Source: CALVLD01 sp964467585 (GTDB lineage Bacteria > Bacillota > Clostridia > Christensenellales > CAG-138). Taken from it: a DNA stretch of 64,000 nt. The position numbers were made by a program, and so were the translations under genes. The stretch lies in assembly GCA_964467585.1 (NCBI GenBank), contig CAYXRF010000007.1, forward strand, positions 40,485-104,484, in the 5' to 3' direction. Positions 43,690 through 51,221 of this stretch are shown piece after piece; within the stretch, counting starts at the first letter, position 1; the number at the start of each line of letters is the position of its first letter. The notes beneath the pieces are model-generated. The model was not told the origin of the DNA and searched no databases. It saw only the letters and a list, made by a program, of their open reading frames with translations.

Positions 43690-44253
43690 ATGATGATGTG
43701 GGTATTCGCTCTTATGATAGTATCCGGTGCGGCGCTGTTTGTTGCGGACGGTAACGGCGGCGGGCTGCTTGCCTGCCTTTTGACAGGCGCGGACAACGCC
43801 GTCACGCTTTCGATAACGCTTGCAGGCTCATACATACTGTGGATGGGACTTTTGAATATTGCTAAGCGTGCGGGGCTGGTGGACGCGCTTGCACGGGTTT
43901 TGAAAAAGCCTCTTTCTCTGCTTATGCCCGATGCGGATGAGGCGATTGCCCCCGCCGCTCTCAATCTTGCCGCTAATTTTTTTGGCTTGGGAAACGCCGC
44001 CACTCCGTTTGGCATTGAAACAATGCACAAGCTGAACAAAAGCGGCGGCAAAGCGGCGACCGACAGCATGTGTATGTTCATAGCGCTAAACGCCTCGGCA
44101 ATCGAGCTTTTGCCCACCACGGTAATCGCAGTGCGTGCCGCCTGCGGCGCAAGCGACCCGCAGGATATAATTCTGCCGACTTTTATTTCGTCTGTAATCG
44201 CCGCCATTGTCGCCGTTGTATCCTGCAAGCTGCTTTCACGGTTATGTAAATGA
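43690..44253 (+). CDS. spmA: Spore maturation protein A
   Basis: A 187-residue polytopic membrane protein with the nucleoside-recognition (Gate) domain: LAGSYILWMGLLNIAKRAGLVDALARVL, PAALNLAANFFGLGNAATPFGIETMHKLN and MFIALNASAIELLPTTVIAVR. SpmA and SpmB are needed for spore core dehydration and heat resistance. There is no strong ribosome-binding site; ATG 43690 and 43693 are both possible. It overlaps spmB by 4 bp. Confidence 0.95.
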   Translation: MMMWVFALMIVSGAALFVADGNGGGLLACLLTGADNAVTLSITLAGSYILWMGLLNIAKRAGLVDALARVLKKPLSLLMPDADEAIAPAALNLAANFFGLGNAATPFGIETMHKLNKSGGKAATDSMCMFIALNASAIELLPTTVIAVRAACGASDPQDIILPTFISSVIAAIVAVVSCKLLSRLCK

Positions 44254-44762
44254 ATGTTACAGGCTATATTCTGCCCATTCTTATCGCTCTGCTTATTGTA
44301 TACGCCCTTATAAAGCGTGTTAACGTATACGACGCATTTGTCGAGGGCGCGTCGCAGGCTCTGCCGATGCTAAAATCCGTGTTGCCCTATCTTGCGGCTA
44401 TGCTTGCTGCCATCTCAGTTTTTCGCGGCTCGGGCGCACTTGGATACGTCACCCGATTTATCTCCCCCGTGCTAAAAGCCGTTGGCATTCAGCCTGAGCT
44501 GGCTCCGCTTATCGCGCTTCGCCCTCTTTCGGGAAGCGCGTCGTTGGCAATGCTTCAGGATGTGCTTATTGCAAGCGGTGCGGATTCTGACGTTGGGCGC
44601 GCCGCAAGCGTTATGGTTGGCTCGACAGAAACCGTTTTTTACACCGTTGCGGTGTATTTTGGAGCGGCGGGCATAACAAAAACACGTCACGCGATACCTG
44701 CCGCGCTTATCAGCGGGGTCGCGGGAGTGTTGTCCGCCGTGTATTTATGCAGATTTATGTGA
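44250..44762 (+). CDS. spmB: Spore maturation protein B
   Basis: A 170-residue polytopic protein: LPMLKSVLPYLAAMLAAISVFRGSGAL, LIALRPLSGSASLAMLQDV and GSTETVFYTVAVYFGAAGI are the family blocks. The start overlaps the spmA stop (ATGA). It converges with the ModE-like gene 26 bp away. Confidence 0.96.
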   Translation: MNVTGYILPILIALLIVYALIKRVNVYDAFVEGASQALPMLKSVLPYLAAMLAAISVFRGSGALGYVTRFISPVLKAVGIQPELAPLIALRPLSGSASLAMLQDVLIASGADSDVGRAASVMVGSTETVFYTVAVYFGAAGITKTRHAIPAALISGVAGVLSAVYLCRFM

Positions 44763-44788
44763 GCTGCTTAAAAGAAACGGATATGCGC

Positions 44789-45187
44789 CTAATCCTGACA
44801 GGCAAGCCACGCGAAACGCTTGTCAAACAGATCGTTCGAAAAGTCCTCTATCTCGTTGACATATGCCGTATATTCGTAAAGCAGTCTCTCCCCATTGGGC
44901 GTAAGAATTGCACCGCCGCCCGATTTGCCGCCCTTGGTGGACGACAAAAGAGAAAAGCCCAATATCCTCTCAGCGTTTCGCATTACCTTCCACGCCTTTG
45001 AATACGCCATGCCCAACGCGCTTGCGGCGGCGCGAAGCGAATGATGCTCGTCAACCCCGCTAAGCAGCATTGCGACGCCCGGTCCAAAGCATTTTTCGTC
45101 CGTAAAAAAACGAATCGTTATGCGCGGATGCAGCGGAGCCTCGGCGGGTGCGCCTTGGGAGGTTATAACGCCCTCTGACTCAGTCAT
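44789..45187 (-). CDS. ModE-like winged-helix regulator without molybdate domain
   Basis: A 132-residue protein with the ModE N-terminal helix-turn-helix: ITIRFFTDEKCFGPGVAMLLSGVDEHHSLRAAASALGMAYSKAWKVMRNAERILGF, then the wing SKGGGAILTPNGERLL (approximate). The C-terminal MOP/TOBE molybdate-binding domains of full-length ModE are missing, as in many LysR-type-HTH-only homologues. The gene is the last of a minus-strand operon and its start overlaps the Fe-S subunit gene by 8 bp. It probably regulates the molybdenum hydroxylase or molybdate uptake; the effector is unknown. Confidence 0.88.
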   Translation of the reverse strand: MTESEGVITSQGAPAEAPLHPRITIRFFTDEKCFGPGVAMLLSGVDEHHSLRAAASALGMAYSKAWKVMRNAERILGFSLLSSTKGGKSGGGAILTPNGERLLYEYTAYVNEIEDFSNDLFDKRFAWLACQD

Positions 45188-45677
45188 TGGCGTTGTCTGC
45201 CAATCGCTTATTCATTGTTTTTTCAACTGCATTAAGTATGTTTTCATAGCCCGTGCAGCGGCACAGATGACCCGAAAGCTGACGTCTAAGCTCATCACGC
45301 GTGTACCTTTTGCCACTTTCAAGTATCTCAACCGCACTCATAATAAAGCCGGGCGTGCAAAAGCCGCACTGCACCGCCCCCTCGTCGATAAACGCCTGCT
45401 GAATGTCCGAAAGCTCACCGTTTTTGCCGACAAGCCCCTCCACAGTGCGTATATGCTTGCCCTCCGCCCAAACCGCAAGATAGATACAGGAGTTGAAGCA
45501 TTCGCCGTCGATAAGCACGTTGCAGGCGCCGCACTCCCCGACCTCACAGCCCTTTTTTATCGATGTGAGGTGGAAATTGTTCCTAAGCATATCGGTAAGC
45601 GAGCTGTGCGCGTCAACCATGGCTTCGCATTCCTTACCGTTTATTTTGCAGTGAACAAGCTGATACTGTGCGCTCAT
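45180..45677 (-). CDS. Xanthine dehydrogenase-type [2Fe-2S] subunit
   Basis: A 165-residue protein with two [2Fe-2S] domains: the plant-type cluster CEVGECGACNVLIDGECFNSC and the helical-domain cluster QCGFCTPGFIMSA plus LCRCTGYENILNAV. It passes electrons from the molybdenum site to FAD. The start overlaps the FAD-subunit gene by 4 bp. Confidence 0.96.
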   Translation of the reverse strand: MSAQYQLVHCKINGKECEAMVDAHSSLTDMLRNNFHLTSIKKGCEVGECGACNVLIDGECFNSCIYLAVWAEGKHIRTVEGLVGKNGELSDIQQAFIDEGAVQCGFCTPGFIMSAVEILESGKRYTRDELRRQLSGHLCRCTGYENILNAVEKTMNKRLADNAND

Positions 45678-46555
45678 AAGGATTCAACCGCCCTTCTTAT
45701 ACATTCTGTAAGCCCGCGCATGGCAAGCTCATGCGCCATATGTGTGCGGAATGCCTTTGACGCCCTCCAACTGTCACGCGGATTTATATCGGTTATTGCC
45801 GCATCGGCAAACAGCTTTGCCGTTTCATCGGTTGCGGCAAGCCCCGTGACCGCCGCTTCGGCGGACAATGCACGCATTGGAATGGGAGCCGCAACCCCGT
45901 ATGCAATCCGCGCACGTTCAACAATTGCGCCGTCGCCGCTTAAGCGCACGTTACAAGAACAATTCAGCGTTGCGATATCCATTGCGTTTCTCATTGAATA
46001 CTTTTGGTAGAAGCCAAAGCAGTTTTTATAGCTTTGATAAGGAATAATTACGGAGGTCTGTATCTCTGTCGGGCGTATATCCACACGTCCCGCCTTGATA
46101 TAAAACTGTTGAATTGGAACAAGTCTTTTGCCGTCCGCGCCCGTCAGCTCAATTACGGCGTCCAGTGCAAAGCAGGTTGACGCGGTATCGGCGCTTGTTA
46201 CGCCGTTGCAGGTGTTGCCGCCTATCGTGCCTATGTTGCGCACCTGCGGACCGCCGACCGTCCCCGCCGCCTGCCCCAGAACGGGTATCAGACGTTTTAT
46301 AATAGCGTTGTCGGATATGTGCGAAAAGCTTGTAAGACTGCCTATACGAATGTCGCCGTCAGGCTCAACCGACACGCCCCGCAGCTCGTCTATGCCGTAA
46401 ATGCTTATCAAGTCTGTGGTGGACAAATCCTTTGAGCGCATTTTAACGAACAAATCGCTGCCGCCTGCAAGTATCAGCGCGGATGGATTTTCTGCGCGAA
46501 GCCTTATGGCGTCCTCTACGCTTTTTGCGTTTATCAGACTGCGAAAATTGTACAT
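45674..46555 (-). CDS. Xanthine dehydrogenase-type FAD-binding subunit
   Basis: A 293-residue protein of the CoxM/XdhB class. ALILAGGSDLFVKMR and TVGGPQVRNIGTIGGNTCNGVTSADT bind the FAD pyrophosphate. It transfers electrons to an acceptor such as NAD or ferredoxin. It follows the molybdopterin subunit gene directly and is translationally coupled to the Fe-S gene. Confidence 0.95.
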   Translation of the reverse strand: MYNFRSLINAKSVEDAIRLRAENPSALILAGGSDLFVKMRSKDLSTTDLISIYGIDELRGVSVEPDGDIRIGSLTSFSHISDNAIIKRLIPVLGQAAGTVGGPQVRNIGTIGGNTCNGVTSADTASTCFALDAVIELTGADGKRLVPIQQFYIKAGRVDIRPTEIQTSVIIPYQSYKNCFGFYQKYSMRNAMDIATLNCSCNVRLSGDGAIVERARIAYGVAAPIPMRALSAEAAVTGLAATDETAKLFADAAITDINPRDSWRASKAFRTHMAHELAMRGLTECIRRAVESL

Positions 46556-46556
46556 A

Positions 46557-48857
46557 TCATTCCGCCCCCTTGTCGGTTATCAGACCCGCCCTTGTAAAAG
46601 CCTCAAACAGTCGATGCGGATTAATCGGGATTGAATTGACGCCCACGCCTGTTGCGTTGAGTATGGCGTTTCGTATGGCGGGCGCGCCCGGGCACGCGGG
46701 CGGTTCGCCAAGCGCCTTTGTGCCGAAAGCGCTTGTCGGCTCAATATTTTCAACAAAAGCAGCCGTTAAATCGGGATGATCCATTGCTGTGGAAAGCTTG
46801 TAATCCAGCAGATTGTCGTTTAGCACCCTGCCCGTCTTTTGGTCGATCAGAAGCTGCTCCGAAAGCCCATAGCCAATCGCCATGCTCATTCCGCCATGCA
46901 CCTGCGCCTCCGCAAGCTGAGGATTTATCAGCGTGCCGCAGTCGTGAACGTTTATCATGTCCACAAGCTTGACACGGCAGGCGGCAATGTCAACCTCAAC
47001 CTCTGCAAAGCAGCAGCCGAACGAATACGCGTTTGACTTAATCTGATAGGTGCTTTCGGCTGTTATGTGGCGGCTGTCAGTTAAGCTGTACAGTGCGGTG
47101 GTCGCCAATTCTCCAAGCGACATAAGCACTTTTTGATCGGTTGTGCGGATAATCTCACCATCCGCAAGCTCAAGATTGTACACGGGCATACGGGTAAGCT
47201 CGTGTGCGTAATCAAGTATTTTTTGACGCAGTATATCGGCTGTCTGCTTGATTGCAAAGCCGCCGACATATGTTTGGCGTGAGGCGTACGCGCCTGTACC
47301 GAACGGCGTGACGTCCGTATCCTGACATGAAACCATATGCACGCATTCAAACGGGACGCCAACCGCGTCGGACGCCATCTGCGCAAACGCGGTATCCGCA
47401 CCCTGTCCAATCTCGGTTTCACCAAGCTGAACCTGTATTGAGCCGTCCTGATTGAGCACCATGCGGCAGGATGAGGATTCAAGCGAAATGGGCCATACGG
47501 CGGTGTTGTACCAGAAAGCCGCGCAGCCTACTCCTCTGCGAATATTGCCCGTCTGATGTGAATATTCATCATATTTGCGATAATAATCAATGTGCTTTGC
47601 GCCCTTGTCGAGGCACTGGTTAAAGCTGTCGTAATAGTTGACGTTGCGGCTAAAGCCGTCCGTAAAGCCAACGGGCATAAGATTTTTGCGCCGCAGCTCC
47701 ATTGGCGTCATGCCCAGACGCAGCGCAATATCGTCAATATTGCTTTCAACAGCAAACATCGCCTGCGGGATGCCATAGCCGCGCATTGCTCCCGCAACAG
47801 GACGGTTTGTAAAAACAGTGTACGCGTCACATTCAACGTTTGGGCAGGGATAAAGCTGAGGGAACGCTCCCATGCCCTTTGCGGCGATGCCGTGACCGTG
47901 GCTTGCATATGCCCCCTGGTTTGAAAAGCTTTCAAGCTTGCGCGCAACAAATGTGCCATCCGCACGCACATAGCTGATTATGTGACTGCGGATTGCATGA
48001 CGAACCCTTGTGGATACGAATGTTTCCTCCCGTGGGACGTCAAGCTTTACAAGCCTTCCGCCGAGAGCTTTGCAGATAAAAGCGCAAAGCGGCTCGTACA
48101 AAACATCCTGCTTGTTGCCAAAGCCACCGCCTATGTAGGGCTTGATGATGCGAACATCGCCCCACGGTATCGAAAGCGCCTGCGCAACTACGCGGCGCAC
48201 TATATGCGGTATCTGCGTTGAGGATGTGATTGTCAGCCTGCCGTTTTCCATCCTGGCGAAGCAAATAAAATTTTCGATATGGCAATGCTGAACGGTTGGC
48301 GTCTCATACCAGTCGTCAAAGCGGATAAGCCCCTGCTCCTTCACAGCGCTTTGATAGTCCCCGTTTTTTATTGATGTATGGGCAAGAATGTTGTTTTTGA
48401 ATTTTTCATGCAGCTGCGGAGCATCGTCCGCCATTGCCTCCTGCGCGTCAAGCACAAAAGGATATTCGTCATACTCAACCTTTATAAGACGCAGCGCCTG
48501 CGCCGCCGCAACCTCGTTTTGTGCCACGACTGCCGCTATATCATCACCGTAAAAAAGCGGGCGATCCGTAAGCAAAAATCTGTCCGCAACATCCTGATGT
48601 GCAGGGTCTGTGCTCCACGGATGCCCCGCCGTGGGGAATGCGGTCTTTGGCACGTCAAAGCAGGTAAAAACCTTAACAACGCCCTCATACGCCTCCGCCT
48701 CGGATACATCGATTGAACGCACCCTGCCGTTTGCAATGGTTGAATGCAGCACGCGCACTATGAGCGCGCCCTGCGGACACAGATCGTCAGTATATTGCGT
48801 TCTGCCTGTAACTTTATCATACGCGTCCACGCGTGGAACGCTTTTGCCCACGTTCAT
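46557..48857 (-). CDS. Xanthine dehydrogenase-type molybdopterin-binding subunit
   Basis: A 766-residue catalytic subunit. Features are the N-terminal ald_Xan_dh domain (TQYTDDLCPQGALIVRVLHS), the molybdopterin-contact block IGGGFGNKQDVLYEP, GAMRGYGIPQAMFAVES, QLGETEIGQGADTAFAQMA and the C-terminal LGEPPACPGAPAIRNAI, in which the Glu after LG is the catalytic base of the family. It hydroxylates purines or related N-heterocycles; xanthine is inferred, not shown. It is the first gene of the operon, with its own promoter. No cofactor sulfurase or XdhC-type maturation factor is in the window. Confidence 0.95.
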   Translation of the reverse strand: MNVGKSVPRVDAYDKVTGRTQYTDDLCPQGALIVRVLHSTIANGRVRSIDVSEAEAYEGVVKVFTCFDVPKTAFPTAGHPWSTDPAHQDVADRFLLTDRPLFYGDDIAAVVAQNEVAAAQALRLIKVEYDEYPFVLDAQEAMADDAPQLHEKFKNNILAHTSIKNGDYQSAVKEQGLIRFDDWYETPTVQHCHIENFICFARMENGRLTITSSTQIPHIVRRVVAQALSIPWGDVRIIKPYIGGGFGNKQDVLYEPLCAFICKALGGRLVKLDVPREETFVSTRVRHAIRSHIISYVRADGTFVARKLESFSNQGAYASHGHGIAAKGMGAFPQLYPCPNVECDAYTVFTNRPVAGAMRGYGIPQAMFAVESNIDDIALRLGMTPMELRRKNLMPVGFTDGFSRNVNYYDSFNQCLDKGAKHIDYYRKYDEYSHQTGNIRRGVGCAAFWYNTAVWPISLESSSCRMVLNQDGSIQVQLGETEIGQGADTAFAQMASDAVGVPFECVHMVSCQDTDVTPFGTGAYASRQTYVGGFAIKQTADILRQKILDYAHELTRMPVYNLELADGEIIRTTDQKVLMSLGELATTALYSLTDSRHITAESTYQIKSNAYSFGCCFAEVEVDIAACRVKLVDMINVHDCGTLINPQLAEAQVHGGMSMAIGYGLSEQLLIDQKTGRVLNDNLLDYKLSTAMDHPDLTAAFVENIEPTSAFGTKALGEPPACPGAPAIRNAILNATGVGVNSIPINPHRLFEAFTRAGLITDKGAE

Positions 48858-48896
48858 AAAAAACGAACCTCCGTCCGAGTATACTTCTACAATTAG

Positions 48897-48924
48897 ATTA
48901 TATCATATAAACGCTCTTTTTCAA
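48897..48924 (-). promoter_or_regulatory. Promoter of the molybdenum hydroxylase operon
   Basis: Minus-strand TTGAAA (48919-48924) and TATAAT (48897-48902), 16 bp apart, 40 bp before the start. Confidence 0.75.
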
Positions 48925-49015
48925 TGGCAAATGAATACAAATTGCTTTTGATATTTGCCGCGCGGCAAGCATTGCACGAATACCTGCGAAAAATATCGAA
49001 TCACAGCTTATATAC

Positions 49016-49044
49016 TTGTAATATCGGCAGTGCAGTGCTATAAT
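49016..49044 (+). promoter_or_regulatory. Promoter of the lipoprotein gene at 49074
   Basis: TTGTAA (49016-49021), a 17 bp spacer and TATAAT (49039-49044), with the start codon 30 bp on. Confidence 0.75.
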
Positions 49045-49073
49045 ACGTGAAGCGATTATTAAGGAGTTTAATT

Positions 49074-49751
49074 ATGAAGAGATTTTTTGTTATTCTGCTT
49101 GCATTTGCGATGTGCCTTGGCATTGCCGCGTGCGGCGTCACCGACAACGGCGGCAACGTTGACATAACAGACGCCCCAACCGAAGCCCCCACCGCGGAGC
49201 CGACAGCGGAGTCAACCTCCGAGCCGACCTCTGAACCAACCTCCGAGCCGACCTCCGAGCCGACGACCGCTCCCTCTGCAAACGCAGCCCTCGGTGAGAT
49301 AGTTGACGGCGTTTACATCAACGAGACGCTTGGTCTTAAGTTTGCAATCCCCTCCGATTGGGTAATCGCCGACGGCGATGATGAATCAACCTGTCTCAAT
49401 GCTTCAAACACAATGGGCACAAACGTGCTTATTATGTGCAGCAAGATTGCCGAAAACGATGAGCTTGTAGGTCTTTCCGCCGAGCAAATCGCGCAGCAGA
49501 TGGCGCAGACCATTCAGGACAACGGAAGCACCGCCGGGCTTAATTACAGCATCGGTGATATCGTGACGATTGATTTTTGCGATGAAGAATACGTGTTTGT
49601 ACCCGCAAGCTGCGACTACGCCGGCATATCTATGGAGCAGGCGATTTATCTGCGCATAGTTGACGGCAATCTGTACAGCATCATTATCACATGGACTTCG
49701 CTTGATTCCACAACCATTGCCGAAATTGCGGAATATTTCTCCGCAGTGTAA
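49074..49751 (+). CDS. Lipoprotein with Thr/Glu/Pro-rich stalk, function unknown
   Basis: A 225-residue protein from ATG 49074 (AAGGAG upstream). MKRFFVILLAFAMCLGIAAC places the lipidated cysteine at 20. Residues about 33-66 are repeats of the SEPTSEPT type, an extended cell-wall-spanning stalk encoded by imperfect 12-base repeats. The C-terminal domain starts with GEIVDGVYINETLGLKFAIPSDWVIAD, the kind of start seen in PsbP-like or DUF-type lipoprotein domains. Exact function unknown. Confidence 0.88.
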   Translation: MKRFFVILLAFAMCLGIAACGVTDNGGNVDITDAPTEAPTAEPTAESTSEPTSEPTSEPTSEPTTAPSANAALGEIVDGVYINETLGLKFAIPSDWVIADGDDESTCLNASNTMGTNVLIMCSKIAENDELVGLSAEQIAQQMAQTIQDNGSTAGLNYSIGDIVTIDFCDEEYVFVPASCDYAGISMEQAIYLRIVDGNLYSIIITWTSLDSTTIAEIAEYFSAV

Positions 49752-49773
49752 AAGTCATACCGTTAAAAGCAAA

Positions 49774-49806
49774 GCGCCCTCGTCACGCAAAATACGGACG
49801 GGGGCG
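49774..49806. terminator. Bidirectional terminator between lipoprotein and aspS
   Basis: A GCGCCCTCGTC/GACGGGGGCG stem with one wobble pair, followed by TTTATT on the plus strand and GCTTTGCTTTT on the minus strand. It lies between convergent genes. Confidence 0.75.
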
Positions 49807-49835
49807 TTTATTATGTTGACAATTTGTTAAGTGTT

Positions 49836-51122
49836 TTACGGATTGAGCCTGTTGGGGCTGCGGAACAGGAACTCCGCCTCTTTAATGCCGATATCCAGAA
49901 GCAGCATTGTCATGCGGTCAACACCCAGACCGAAGCCGCCGTGGGGCGGACAGCCATAGCGGAAGAACTCGGTATAGAACCTTACGTCATCTCCCAAGCC
50001 CTTTTCCGCCGCCTGCGCCTTGAGAACGTCATAGCGATGCTCACGCTGAGCGCCGGTGGTAATCTCCGTGCCGCGCCAGATAAGGTCATAGCCCTGAGGA
50101 ATACCATCCTTGCGCATATGATAGAACGCACGCTTTTCAGCTGAATAGTCTGTTACAAACAAAAATTCGTGCCCATATTCCTCCATTGAGAAGCGATAGG
50201 AAAGCTGCTCTGCGTCTGTGGTGAGATCTCCCTTTTCGGAATCGGGGACGGTATAGCCATAGCGTTTTTCAATCTCCGCATAAAGCTCCGCAAGCTTTAT
50301 CTGAGGGAAGGGCAGCGCGGGGACAATGGTTTTAAGCCCGTAAAGACGTTCGATATCATCACCGAATTTTTCCGCAACGGCGGCAAGCGCGTATTGCAGC
50401 AGCTCCGCCTCCAGCGTCATAACGTCCTGATAGGAATCAATATATGAAAACTCAAGGTCAAAGCCCGTAAATTCTGTTGCGTGACGGCGTGTAAACGATT
50501 TTTCGGCGCGGAAAACGGGGCCGCACTCAAATATACGTTCAAGTCCTGCCGCCATAGCCATCTGTTTGTAGAACTGAGGGCTTTGAGACAGATACGCCTT
50601 GCGGTCAAAATAATCAAGCTCAAACACATCGCTGCCGCTTTCGCTTGCCGCGCCTATCAGCTTGGGCGTGTGAATCTCAACAAAGCGGCGATTGATCAAA
50701 AACTCACGCATTGCACGAACCATCTCGGTCTGCGCCTGAATCATCAGCTTGTTTTTGTCGCTGCGAAGGTCTATCCAGCGATAATCCATGCGTGCGTCTA
50801 TTGCGGAATCCGCCATAAGCGGCATAGCGTCGGCAATCGACTCAACAGTCAGCTTTTCAACAACAAGCTCCTTGCCGCCCATTTTGACGGAGGGATTTTC
50901 GACCAGCTTGCCCTCCGCGGTTATCACCGACTCAACCGTGAGACGGTCCACCGCCGCCGCAACCTCGGGATAAGCCCCCTTGTCAATGGTTAACTGAAGC
51001 TTGCCCGAAAAATCACGCAGAACTATAAACGCCATGTAGCGTTTGTTGCGAAGGTTTTCGACAAAGCCGGCAACGCGGCAATATTTGCCCACGGGCGCCT
51101 CTTGAACCAAATATCTTTTCAT
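49836..51122 (-). CDS. aspS: Aspartyl-tRNA synthetase, archaeal/eukaryotic type
   Basis: A 428-residue class II aminoacyl-tRNA synthetase. The N-terminal OB-fold anticodon domain (GKYCRVAGFVENLRNKRYMAFIVLRDFSG) is followed by motif 2 (FECGPVFRAEKSFTRRHATEFTGFDLE) and motif 3 (GFGLGVDRMTMLLLDI). The short length and absence of the bacterial GAD insertion place it with the archaeal-type AspRS found in many Clostridia. Such enzymes can be non-discriminating and charge tRNA-Asn with Asp, needing GatCAB, which is not in this window. This point is unresolved from sequence alone. Confidence 0.93.
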   Translation of the reverse strand: MKRYLVQEAPVGKYCRVAGFVENLRNKRYMAFIVLRDFSGKLQLTIDKGAYPEVAAAVDRLTVESVITAEGKLVENPSVKMGGKELVVEKLTVESIADAMPLMADSAIDARMDYRWIDLRSDKNKLMIQAQTEMVRAMREFLINRRFVEIHTPKLIGAASESGSDVFELDYFDRKAYLSQSPQFYKQMAMAAGLERIFECGPVFRAEKSFTRRHATEFTGFDLEFSYIDSYQDVMTLEAELLQYALAAVAEKFGDDIERLYGLKTIVPALPFPQIKLAELYAEIEKRYGYTVPDSEKGDLTTDAEQLSYRFSMEEYGHEFLFVTDYSAEKRAFYHMRKDGIPQGYDLIWRGTEITTGAQREHRYDVLKAQAAEKGLGDDVRFYTEFFRYGCPPHGGFGLGVDRMTMLLLDIGIKEAEFLFRSPNRLNP

Positions 51123-51221
51123 ACAAAAATTTCTCCTTCCACGGACGTGAATGCCGCATGCTGCATTCGCATAAATTCCTCGTGTATTAAACCATCATTT
51201 ACCGCCTGTGTCAATGCTTTT

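Noticed and set aside
49180..49270. Short tandem repeats that could suggest a CRISPR or minisatellite
   Set aside because: They are in-frame codons for a SEPT-type lipoprotein stalk, with no spacers.
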